Positions 1 to 8,687 of a stretch of 64,000 bases of DNA are shown here, in pieces (the first letter of the stretch is position 1; the number at the start of each line of letters is the position of its first letter). Made by a program: the position numbers and the translations under genes. Origin of the DNA: Melampsora larici-populina 98AG31 (taxonomy: Eukaryota > Basidiomycota > Pucciniomycetes > Pucciniales > Melampsoraceae); NCBI RefSeq assembly GCF_000204055.1, contig NW_006768765.1:2584202-2648201 (forward strand), read 5' to 3'. Below the pieces are notes generated by a model, which made no database searches, was not told where the DNA came from, and saw only the letters and a list, made by a program, of their open reading frames with translations.

Positions 1-360
1 TGGAATCCCTAATTCGGCTTGAGAGTTTGTACCAGCTCCATTGATACCAGATGTAGCCTTTGTTGAGTTTCCCTAATAAGATTCGAAAACAAGTCAAAAT
101 CAGTTTGTAAGTTAAAAGTCAGATAAACGGTCTGTAGGTTTTAGAGAGGATTTTCAACCTACTCCAAAGCTGAACGATCGAAATCACAAAGCAGTCATCT
201 CAGCATTCTTCTTTTCTTATTTCGTATGTAGAACAAAATCAAGTTGTGTGGCTTACAATGGATTCTTGTCCAAAACGAGTACATTGGCACCTCGATCATA
301 TAGAGTATGCGCGGCTGACAAACCACTAAGTCCGCCACCGACAACGATAACTTTAGACAT
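1..360 (-). CDS. Fumarate reductase (FAD, soluble, Osm1/Frd1 type), 5' end only
   Basis: The gene runs off the left edge. It starts at ATG 358-360 (minus). Exon 1 (257-360) encodes an N-terminal FAD-binding Rossmann segment, VIVVGGGLSGLSAAH, with the GxGxxG pattern. Exon 3 (1-72) encodes GNSTKATSGINGAGT, the hallmark of the soluble fumarate reductase/flavocytochrome c family, which reduces fumarate to succinate and reoxidises FADH2/NADH. Direct joining of these exons is out of frame. A 7-nt microexon at 163-169, bounded by AG and GT, restores frame and gives the family motif N-P-F-F-G-G-N-S. The introns are then 87 nt (170-256) and 90 nt (73-162). The family assignment is strong from motifs. 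The microexon is inferred from phase and motif only. No other gene lies within 1 kb on the right. Confidence 0.85.
163..169 (-). other. Predicted 7-nt microexon of fumarate reductase
   Basis: On the minus strand this reads CTTTGGA, preceded by TTCAG and followed by GTAGG. It fills the missing 1+6 nucleotides between exon 1, which ends with two bases of a codon, and exon 3. It yields Phe-Phe-Gly before Gly-Asn-Ser, as the family requires. Confidence 0.75.
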
Positions 361-1425
361 AGTGAATCGAATAAAGTAGTAACAGTTATTTTTTGTAATG
401 CAGATTGATAATGAAGATAGACCAAATGTTAAAAACGGTTAAGGGATTTGAAGGTGTGGGGTAAAGAAGTGAAGATGGTTCATGTATTTATAGGATGAGT
501 CATGCTCACTGCGCATGACTTCAAAAGTTCATTTGGTCAGCCCTCGGTCATTAAATCATTACCGGCCCGAGCTCATTATGTAAAGCTTCTGGACAGCTTC
601 GATCGGTTTTTGATTTTCAAGGCAGCCACAGACCTTGCCAGACTTTCCATTCCAGTGGATGTTCCGGTCTTTATGATGAACTCAGACGGGTCAAGACCCA
701 CAAACCTACTTTGGACCCATACCTCGGGTTCACTCAACCTTGCTCTTGGTCTTCAGTGATGATTTGACTTCAAAGCGTGGTGTACCATCACCCCTACTTG
801 GTCATAATAACAAGAAAGTAAAATTGGAAATGACTTGATGAAGCGCTCAGGCAGAAGGCTTTAAACTCATTTCCTCTCCAAAATAATTGGCTTGGCAATG
901 GGACCTCTTGATCACTGATCATTAATAATCATCAGTGCGCGGATCAGTGACTGGACTCCCTGGTGTTTTGAAGCTGTTTCAAAAGGTTTGAAGTCAATCT
1001 TTATCGTTGTTTTCGAATGTTGTCTTATACACAAACGCCAAATGGAAACTAAGGGTGATTCTCTGGGCAAGATTTCACTTTATCCTCTACAAATATCATG
1101 AACAAAATCTTCCTGGTTTCAGAGGAATAAGGATAAGCCAAAGATCCATCACATTATACAATTGTCTTGTTCTATCTACCTGAGTAAGAAATCCAACAGA
1201 TCCAAACACAAGGTATTAGCTATGATTATGACGAGTGGAATGCTCTATAGTTCTTAATAAATCAGAAATTCACAAAGTAATCAAATCCACAAATCTCACA
1301 TTGAGATACAAACCTCTGCAAATTACATGTAAACATTGATACGAAACAAGGACTAAAAAACATCCAAACAAAACCACAATTCTGTCCTACAAATGTCCCC
1401 CAATCATCAAAGTACATTCACAAAA
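361..1425. other. Intergenic, no supported gene
   Basis: Upstream region of the fumarate reductase gene and 3' flank of MOCS1, which transcribes toward it. The short open frames here show no recognisable motif or codon pattern. I see no repeat or RNA gene. Confidence 0.5.
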
Positions 1426-3797
1426 TCATAAACAAAAATCATGTTTACCACCCTTTTTTTCCACAACCCTAACCTTTTCAATCCACATCTCTTTCCCACA
1501 AGAAGCCTTCAACATATCCCAAAGAGTTAAACAAGTGATACTAACACCCATCAAAGATTCCATTTCGACTCCCGTCTTTCCTTCACATTTCACATTACAT
1601 TCGACTTTGAGTTTCATCTCTTGATCAGTTTCTTTGGGTTCAATGATCTCAATGTTGATTTCTATATGACTTAAAGGAATCGAATTATGACAAAGTGGAA
1701 TTAATTCAGATGTTTTTTTGATGGCTTGAATGCCTGCGATTTGTGCTACCATCAATGGGTTTCCTTTTGGATTGGAATTCAAATTATGATGATTGTTTGT
1801 TTCGGTTTGATTATTGGATTCGAAATTCGGATCAACAAGTGATCGGATTCGGATTGGTACGACAACAAAACCGATGGCTTTACTACTTCTTTTGGTGATC
1901 TCTTTGGAAGACACGTCTACCATCTTTGGTTTTCCTGTGGTACTATCAATGTGTGTCAATATGTTGGGTGGAGAATGGTATTGTCGGTATACGGGAATGC
2001 GAGACGTGAGAGAAGTCGAAGAGCCTGAAATGGATGATATATGAGATTTTGGAAGTAAGCCTAAACCTGAAGATTGGTGGCCAGTGGTGTATTTGATTTG
2101 ACTTCGAATTCGACCAGAGTACCTAGAGAAGTACGGTTTGTAGGCCTTATCTACGACATGCCGCTTTTCTCCAACACCGTGCGCGTCATGGAATGTAATA
2201 ATTGGCAGAGCCGCTCCGACAAACGTTGGTATAGATTTAGATGAACGTGGAGCTGGAACAAATCACATATTGGCGAGAAGTGATCAAATTAGACTTCAAC
2301 AGCAGTCGATCTTGATGGTCTCATCCACCAATCAATACCATGCTTCCCATTTGACCGTCGCGGGCTAGAGATTCCGCACCTTGTTGATGTCCAGCATGTT
2401 TGAAATGTTTACCTTGCAAAGCTTGACCAACAAGACTCATGAGCTATCATCATTCACTGGGTGATCGGGATCCCTCAAGTAAGGAAGGATAGATAATTTT
2501 GGAGGACCAAAGAGACAGACCTATCACGTCCGAATCATACATCAGTTTCAATCATCAAGTCAGGTCCTACCTTGGAAAAACTCAGCTTACTTTTAATTTA
2601 CCATCAGCACCTAATCGTAAACGGTTACATCCTCCACAAAAGTGATCAGACATACTACTGATAAAGCCGATTTGACCTTTGAATCCAGGAACTTGATAGT
2701 GTTTTGTGGTATCATTCACATCTGTCTCTAGAGTAAGCAGATCGGGAAATATTGATTTGATAGAAGCCAACATTTCGGAATATGGTACCATTTTCTTATT
2801 TGACCAAGCATTTCCTGAATCGAAATAATAATATATGTCAACTCTAAAAGTAATTCAGGAATATGCGAATACGAGGAACAAGAAGATACCTTCAAATGGC
2901 ATATATTCAATGAACCTAATTTGTACTGCTTTCTTTTCAGTCAAGCTCACGAAATCATTGATTTCATCATCATTTAAGCCTCTGATCACCACCACATTAA
3001 GTTTAACACTATCCAAAGCTGAAACACTTGAAGCATCACTGACCGCAAGGTTTGTTGGATGAGGTTTCAAATAGTTTAAAGCTTGATCAAGACAATCCAA
3101 GACTACATGATGACCTTTTCTACGAGTCAATAATTCGAATTTGAAAGGATCTAATGTATCAAGACTCAAATTAAGATTTGTAAGCCCAGCGTCAATTAAA
3201 CTCTTTAGTCGACGTTTCAAAAGGATTCCATTACTAGTCATTCCAATCGATTTGATACCATTCAGTTGATTAACTTTATGAATGATATCAGGTAAATCAG
3301 ATCTTAAACTTGGTTCACCACCTGTAAATCGGATCTTGTTAATACCATGACGAACCAAGATTTCTGTGATGTTTAATAATTCAGGTGTTGTCATGAGTTT
3401 TGAAGTTGGAGTTAATTGTGATTTAGGAATACCATTTTCAGGCATACAATATTGACATCTTAAATTACAACGCTCAGTTAAAGAGATTCTGAGATAAGTA
3501 TGTTTTCGTCCGAATGTATCGATCAAATTTGGTGACACTTTAGGATGGTCAACTTTGCTATCTTGATCGATGAGTTTCAGCTTTTCCTGTAAAACAAATA
3601 TCGAATCATTCTCTGATAACCACAAGGTTGAAATATCCTAGGAGCAGCGATCAAGGAAGACTGACCCTCGCATGTTCTCGAATCAGCTTGGCCGAGTTCG
3701 TATGCCAAAGATTGCTAGAAGATGACATGGTACGACATTGGACACTTTGCGATAAAGAACAATTCGAGTTAAACATGAACCAAGATCGAGTTGCCAT
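1426..3797 (-). CDS. MOCS1: Molybdenum cofactor biosynthesis protein 1 (MoaA + MoaC domains)
   Basis: Converts GTP to cyclic pyranopterin monophosphate, the first step of molybdenum cofactor synthesis, in mitochondria. Exons: 3666-3797, 2890-3586, 2591-2814, 2329-2520, 1426-2252. The start at 3797 gives a mitochondrial-presequence-like N terminus (MATRSWFMFNSN). The MoaA part has the radical-SAM motif ERCNLRCQYCMPE, the FTGGEPSLR loop, and the second Fe-S cluster motif DHFCGGCNRLRL. The MoaC part has HIDSTTGKPKMVDVS, IAGIQAIKKTSELIPLCH, GKTGVEMESL and EKKGGK. Exon 4 reads MVLIGG then stop (TGA 2321-2323), the MOCS1A end. A phase-1 donor at 2328 instead joins exon 5 and fuses MoaC. Exon 4 also has a 1-nt frame break near 2430-2440. 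The summed fusion ORF is one base short of a multiple of three. Fusion is about 690 aa. Confidence 0.9.
2253..2328 (-). other. Alternative intron deciding MOCS1A (Gly-Gly end) versus MoaA-MoaC fusion
   Basis: On the minus strand the segment starts GTGGATGA, so the Gly-Gly codons and the TGA stop straddle and enter the intron. It ends TTTGTTCCAG. The donor leaves one base (G) and the next exon begins CT, giving Ala. The exon 5 frame is blocked by a TGA just upstream of this acceptor, so splicing is needed to reach the MoaC domain. Confidence 0.7.
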
Positions 3798-3929
3798 GTC
3801 AAGTTGAGGTAGAGATTAGAATTGGAATTGGATGATAGAAAGAAGAGAACTTTCAACTGAGATGAAGTTTGAAATCTGAAAATTGAAGGTTGATTACTGA
3901 TTGATGATTGGTAATCAAGATGATTGATA

Positions 3930-4463
3930 CAGTCAACTCTCTCTAATGGCATACAGTTTGGCGAGGACCCTGGAAAGCTCCCCCTGAACCAACCGACGTA
4001 AAACCCGGATTTTGAGAATTTTCATACCCAAAAATCCCGGAATTTCGGAGCTTTCATACCAAATTGGTCGGTAACATTTCAGTACCAAAAGTGAGCCCCG
4101 GGCTACAAAGACAGGTTTTGGTGCCATTTAGTGCCAAAAATGTTGGTATGAAGATGAGATTTTGAAAATCATACCAGGCACGTCTGTAAGATGAATGACT
4201 GACAAGCCATTTTCATACCAGTTTGGTCAGTAACATGACCAAATCTTGACCACTCAAATCATACCAAACACGTTGGTAGGTTCAAGGGGAGCTTTCCGGG
4301 GTCCTGTTTGGCGGGCAGTTTTCTTATGCATTTAGAGGAATATGCCTTTACAAATCTTGTTTTGGCTGGCAAATCTCATTTTGGCGGGAAAAAACTCCGT
4401 AAAAACCTATGCATTTAGAGGGATTATGCCCATAAAAGGTATGCCTTTATGGAGAGTCGACTG
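3930..4463. mobile_element. Short TA-flanked TIR element (Tc1/mariner-like, non-autonomous)
   Basis: The left end reads CAGTCAACTCTCTCTAATGG and the right end is the near-complement of CAGTCGACTCTCCATAAAGG. TA flanks both sides (3928-3929, 4464-4465). There is no transposase ORF. About 340 bp of the interior is a nested hAT-type element. It lies about 130 bp upstream of the MOCS1 start, so it may form part of its promoter region. Confidence 0.7.
3964..4305. mobile_element. 342-bp hAT-type non-autonomous element with perfect 8-bp TSD
   Basis: Terminal inverted repeats begin AGGACCCTGGAAAGCTCCCC and AGGACCCCGGAAAGCTCCCC. The target duplication GTTTGGCG is perfect at 3956-3963 and 4306-4313, as expected for hAT. 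The interior holds several copies of an ATACCA-rich motif and no ORF. It is inserted inside the TA-flanked element at 3930-4463. Confidence 0.85.
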
Positions 4464-4525
4464 TAACACCACGGGAATTATTATGTCCGAGACCCGATTG
4501 AGCGAAGTTGTGGTGTCCGAGTCCG

Positions 4526-4617
4526 CAATAAGTCTCAATTTTTGGATTGAAACCTATTAAAGGCAAGGGGGGGACCTTGGATTTTAATAGGTTTCAATCC
4601 AAATTTGAGACTTATTG
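4526..4617. repeat. Foldback hairpin, about 36-bp arms, G-rich loop
   Basis: The left arm 4526-4561 and right arm 4582-4617 are near-perfect inverse complements, from CAATAAGTCTCAA inward to GAAACCTATTAAA. The 20-nt loop contains a run of seven G. There is no ORF and no clear target duplication. Confidence 0.8.
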
Positions 4618-5178
4618 TGAACTCTGTCACCACATTAAGTTTCACGTATGATTGAACCTAATAGATGCCCGTGGTGTAATCAATGATCTGGCCGACCTAT
4701 CTGATCTTATCTATGCCATGTGGTTCGTCATAGAAAGAGAACAGTCTCCTAATCATCCCGAAGACACAGTGGAAAGACCATCAATCCACTCGAAGACAAT
4801 ATTGTAAGGCGAAACCACTTCAAATGAAGTTTCAAGTCATCTGCTCAGAAATTCTCATACTCGAGGAGATCCGTTGGACTCTTGGACGGTAAACATTCAT
4901 TTGTTTGATGGCATTTCCTCTCTATCCCTCTGAGTTGATTGGACCTTATGCAAAGGAGCTTTGAAGGCCGATGAATTCAACGACCATGTTAAATCTACCC
5001 TTGTTTTGCTCACTGTAGGCTCGTGACTTCTCCGTCTCCTTTGATACCTCATATGGCAATTGTGTGGATGAAGACTTTTATAGATAGGGCAGCAGGCCTG
5101 TAAAGTGAGATCAAGGCGACTACGCGTATATACAAGCTTTTTTTCGTTGAAGGGAAAAGCGGATTGTTGCAGGAGTGT
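4618..5178. other. Intergenic, no supported gene
   Basis: No coding pattern or RNA gene is visible. The part from about 5100 may belong to the repeat that starts at 5179. The matching upstream part of the right-hand copy is hidden in the N gap. Confidence 0.4.
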
Positions 5179-5545
5179 GCAAATTCATAAACTCACTGGC
5201 GCGCTGCATTTCAACTTCCACGCACAAAGATCAAGCAACTCAGAGCAGGTCCGTCGAACTACATTCTATTTTCCCTGCATGAAAGGAGAAATATTTACCG
5301 AGAGCTTTCGTAATTTGGATGTATTTCTGATTTAAAATCTGCGAGGTCTCGTTCTTATGGAGGGTTGAGCCATCGAGGAACTGGTAGTTTAGGGAGAGGC
5401 AAATCTCTCAGCAATGCAAATCCCATAGGGAGGCTTCCAAATCTCGGGGATTTGTGGCAGAGGCAGGACAAAAATACTCTCATGAATAATGATTCATTAA
5501 TACAAAAATCAAACTAACTATCTTTTATCCAATGATTGGTATTAT
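5179..5545. repeat. Left copy of a direct repeat flanking the retroelement pair
   Basis: About 367 bp are closely similar to 16081-16454 in the same orientation. Both contain TAAACTCACTGGCGCGC near the start and end in TGATTGGTATTAT. The left copy stops exactly where retroelement copy 1 begins. The right copy continues into different sequence. It could be an LTR-like or segmental duplicate; I cannot tell which. Confidence 0.75.
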
Positions 5546-5980
5546 TGAAGTTGGTCACTTGTTATTAACAGATAGGAATGTTAAATAACAGGACGTTTTA
5601 CATTACAAGTTGAATTCGACGGGTCGGATTCTTTTGCTTACTTCAATCCAAATTTCAAGTGACGTCACTGGCTGTTTACTACCTTTGCTAAAAAGCTTGC
5701 CCGGTTTGATCGCGAAGAAGAGACATGAGAGGTCAAATTTGGCCGCAGCCTGCTGCGAGGCCGCTGCGCAGCTCGTCAAGATCCCAAATTTGGCCGATCA
5801 CAAATCCTGAAAGAGATCGACTTCACCCATGGATCTCCGACTTTGAACCATTTTGAGACACATTGTGACTATATTCACAGCATATCTGGAGCTTGGTATG
5901 TCCAGATCAACCATACAGTCAAATTCAGCTCTCATTCGATGATATCGAGGACCAAAAGTGCTGTGATGTTTCATAGTCTC

Positions 5981-6073
5981 CCTGGTATAATGGTCTGCCT
6001 AAATGGTTGTCTTCACACTCTTGACCCCTCATTAGTAGTGTGTTCAAGCCTTGATAAACTTTTGTGCTTTTTT
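5981..6073 (+). promoter_or_regulatory. tRNA-like Pol III module 1 (A box, B box, T6) in copy A
   Basis: An A-box-like TGGTATAATGGTCTG at 5983-5997 and a B-box-like TGTTCAAGCC at 6041-6050 are spaced as in tRNA genes. A T6 run follows at 6068-6073. Arms do not fold into a good tRNA, so this is a tRNA-derived promoter or transcript rather than a tRNA gene. Confidence 0.55.
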
Positions 6074-6234
6074 GTTTCGGCTCTATGAGACAAACAAGTA
6101 CAAGTCCAAAAAGGACGACATGTTTTTTTAAAAAACTTTTGTTCTTCTTGCTCAGTCAAGAGCTCACCATAGGATGATGATTGGATTGACAAATGTCCAA
6201 GATGTAAGCCTTGATTTCATTTCGGAATTTTAGC

Positions 6235-6322
6235 AAAAAAACTTAGGCTGCTCGGCCTTGAACCCAAGATGGCAGAAGCACCCACGTTGGCTAGTCACGC
6301 ATTGTTAAGCCGTTCGACGAGA
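6235..6322 (-). promoter_or_regulatory. tRNA-like Pol III module 2 (A box, B box, T7) in copy A
   Basis: On the minus strand GTCGAACGGCTTAACAATGCG is A-box-like and GGGTTCAAGGCC (6254-6266) is B-box-like. A T7 run follows (6235-6241). It faces module 1 and is homologous to the plus-strand module at 62700-62791. Confidence 0.5.
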
Positions 6323-6716
6323 ATCGCTTTCTTAAAATGGAATTAAAACAAATCTCGATAACATTCGCAGCGCGATAGAAATCGCATAGACCTGTGAGCA
6401 TGATTCCATCATGATGAGGGAGATATTTGCGCTTTATGATTGATTTCAACATATCTCAATGTCAGAGATCCACAGGTGAAGTCGATCTCTTTCAGAATCG
6501 GTGATCGGCCAAACTTGGGTTCTTGTCGAGCTGCGCAGCGGCCTCGCAGCAGGCTGCGGCCAAATCCGAGCTCTCTTGTCTCTTGTTCGCGGTCGAACCG
6601 GGCAAGCTTTTTAGCAAAGGTAGTACCACATCGTCTTTTCTTCCTTTCTTCGTTATCATCATTCCACTCGCAAAACTTCTCAGTCTGCGTTGCGTTTTTT
6701 GATTTCTAAAAAGTAA

Positions 6717-8483
6717 ATGAGTGATAACGACTATGATTATACCGCTGCTGCCGAAAAGGCTAACAAGTTGGTGGCAATCAAAACGGCTTATCTGGGAGCC
6801 GGTGGCTCAAACAATGAATCGTTGCGATCTGTTAGAAGATCTTTCTCTAAAGTCGTTCCATTTAACTCCCCAAATTGGTATCAGCAATGGTCCTTATTTG
6901 CGTCAGACCTTATCGACCAAGATCAGATTGCCCAACGTCCAGTGTTTAAAAACCAAGGCCCTGTTCCTGTCAAAACGGTTTCCTCTGACGAAGATGACGT
7001 TTATGTGTTCGATATCAATAGGGGGGTTCAAGTTAAAAAATTTGAGCTAAGATTATAGGCAACTCGAGCCACTTTTTAAGTCTGCTTGGTGCTTAAAAAA
7101 CACGATGACAGCGTGGACAAGTGCTTATATATAAGTAAAGTTGGTCTAAAGTAAAAAAAGAACAGGCTCTGAAACCTTCTGAAACAAAGGTACGAGAGGC
7201 TCACAAAGTGCATTATTTCTGCTGTTATGGATTCACCAAGAGAGAAAATGAAAAAAATCGACCGTTGAGCACTAAAAAAAAGGCCGTTGACACACAATCC
7301 AAAGGACGTTTTTTTCTTCGTGGAAAAAAAAGGTCGTCTTGCTTAAACTTATAAGCATCGACTTATAATTTATAAGTTACCCGAGCAGCTTTAGAGCTGC
7401 TTGGATGGCTTATAAACAAAACTATAATTTGTGACTCCCGAACATTGCTTAAAATTCATTATAAGTCAATTTTGTTTTAACTTGAACCCCCCTAATAGTA
7501 ACCCAGTCTATCCTAAAGATGCGGACCCTGCTATCAGTATTCATGATGGGTCAAGATCTAGTAAGAAAAGGAAAGGAAAAGATGTTGAGGAAAAAGAAAA
7601 GTCTATCTCTTCGAGTTCATCAATTGCTCGACAAATTTTACCGGCCAAAAAGGCTAAAAAGTCAAAGAAGGCAAAGAAGAAATCTTCTGAAGAAGAATCA
7701 TCTGACTCCTCAGCAAAAGCGAAAAAATTCGACAAAAAACTTGCTTTTGTTAGTAAAAGAAAAGAAGGAGATCATGTTTTCGACAAATCTCCAGGAGCAA
7801 AGCTCTTTAATGCAGATGTCAAAGGTTATAACAGTAGCATCTCAAAATCAGTTAAATTGTTTAATGCTTCATACAAACCGGCTGATTTTCCTGGTGTGTT
7901 ATCAAAAGATTTACTGTCTGGAAACTTTATTGATTTACGTCGGATCAAAGGTGAACTTCTTAATATTAGAAGAGATGACGCAGCAGCTTTTACCGTTGAA
8001 GGAAAAGAGAAGAAACTTGAAGTTTCAACGAAGACATATTCTCAGAACATTGATAGTCACGCTGAATGGTTATATTATTTCAAGATATTCAAGAATGCAA
8101 TCAGAGAAGCTTTTCCGGATTGTATTGATTACATCAAGTCCTATTCCAAGTATATCAAGAATCAACTTTGGTCTCACGGTATCGAAGCACGTTGGGAAAA
8201 TATTGCAGCTTACGATACAGCTTTTAGAGAACAAGTGGCTGACAGGAAAGATATTAGCTTTGCTGATTGGAACCATCCTGATCTTCAATCTCTCAACAGC
8301 AGATTCATTTCAAATGCTTTTTATCAACACACTTCTCCTTCAGTCCCATCTTACACGAAAAGGATTAATCAAATACCTTCAAGACAAAGATCATCTTTTC
8401 AGCAAAATTATCAACAAGGGCCTATCGCTGGTCCGTCAAGATTCAGCAATCAACCAAGAGATCCGAAAGACCCACCTTATTGA
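6717..8483 (+). pseudogene. gag-like ORF of retroelement copy 1, split by insertion
   Basis: It starts MSDNDYDYTAAAEKANKL, matching copy 2 gag. The frame is interrupted by the element at 7020-7493, then continues through a Lys/Ser-rich basic stretch and a conserved middle domain. A TGA at about 8481 ends it early relative to copy 2. The C-terminal CCCH zinc-finger pattern (C-x8-C-x5-C-x3-H) is still readable beyond that stop, at about 8551-8610. Role inferred: structural or nucleic-acid-binding protein of the element. Confidence 0.75.
7020..7493. mobile_element. 474-bp TIR element with AAT target duplication, inside gag
   Basis: Ends are AGGGGGGTTCAAGTTAAAA and its inverse complement. AAT flanks both sides (7017-7019, 7494-7496). 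Copy 2 gag has the uninterrupted codons at this point (GATATCAACGGC), so the boundaries are confirmed by an empty site. The interior has no coding pattern. Confidence 0.9.
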
Positions 8484-8687
8484 CCTGATTTCAAACATAA
8501 AGAGTTATACGAAATCAAAGATGCGAAAGGTCTTAGAGTGGAAGAACAATTCTGTTTCGGATGGAATTTGGGAAGGGAATGTAAAGCGGGACCTTCGTGT
8601 GCCAGGATACATAAATGTGTTGGTCCTGTTCCTTTATCCTTACGTCTTACTTTTTTGGAATTGATCACTGCTAGTGATTCATAACAT

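Larger units (their letters stand above)
5679..6623. mobile_element. TA-flanked TIR element with two convergent tRNA-like modules, copy A
   Basis: It is 945 bp with inverted repeats of roughly 140 bp that begin CTACCTTTGCTAAAAAGCTT and include a GC-rich block. TA flanks both ends (5677-5678, 6624-6625). Retroelement copy 2 lacks the insertion at the matching leader position, which gives an empty site. The interior holds a plus-strand tRNA-like module (5981-6073) and a minus-strand one (6235-6322). No protein ORF is supported. The related copy is at 62412-63328. Confidence 0.85.

Noticed and set aside
502..759. 85-codon open frame on the plus strand
   Set aside because: No family motif or splice partner; lies in the intergenic region beside fumarate reductase.
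2425..2440. 14-nt intron (GTGAATGATGATAG) to fix the MOCS1 frame
   Set aside because: Far below the length that can be spliced; a one-base indel is more plausible.
5981..6052. A true tRNA gene in the TIR element
   Set aside because: A and B boxes fit, but the acceptor and T stems do not pair; called tRNA-like only.
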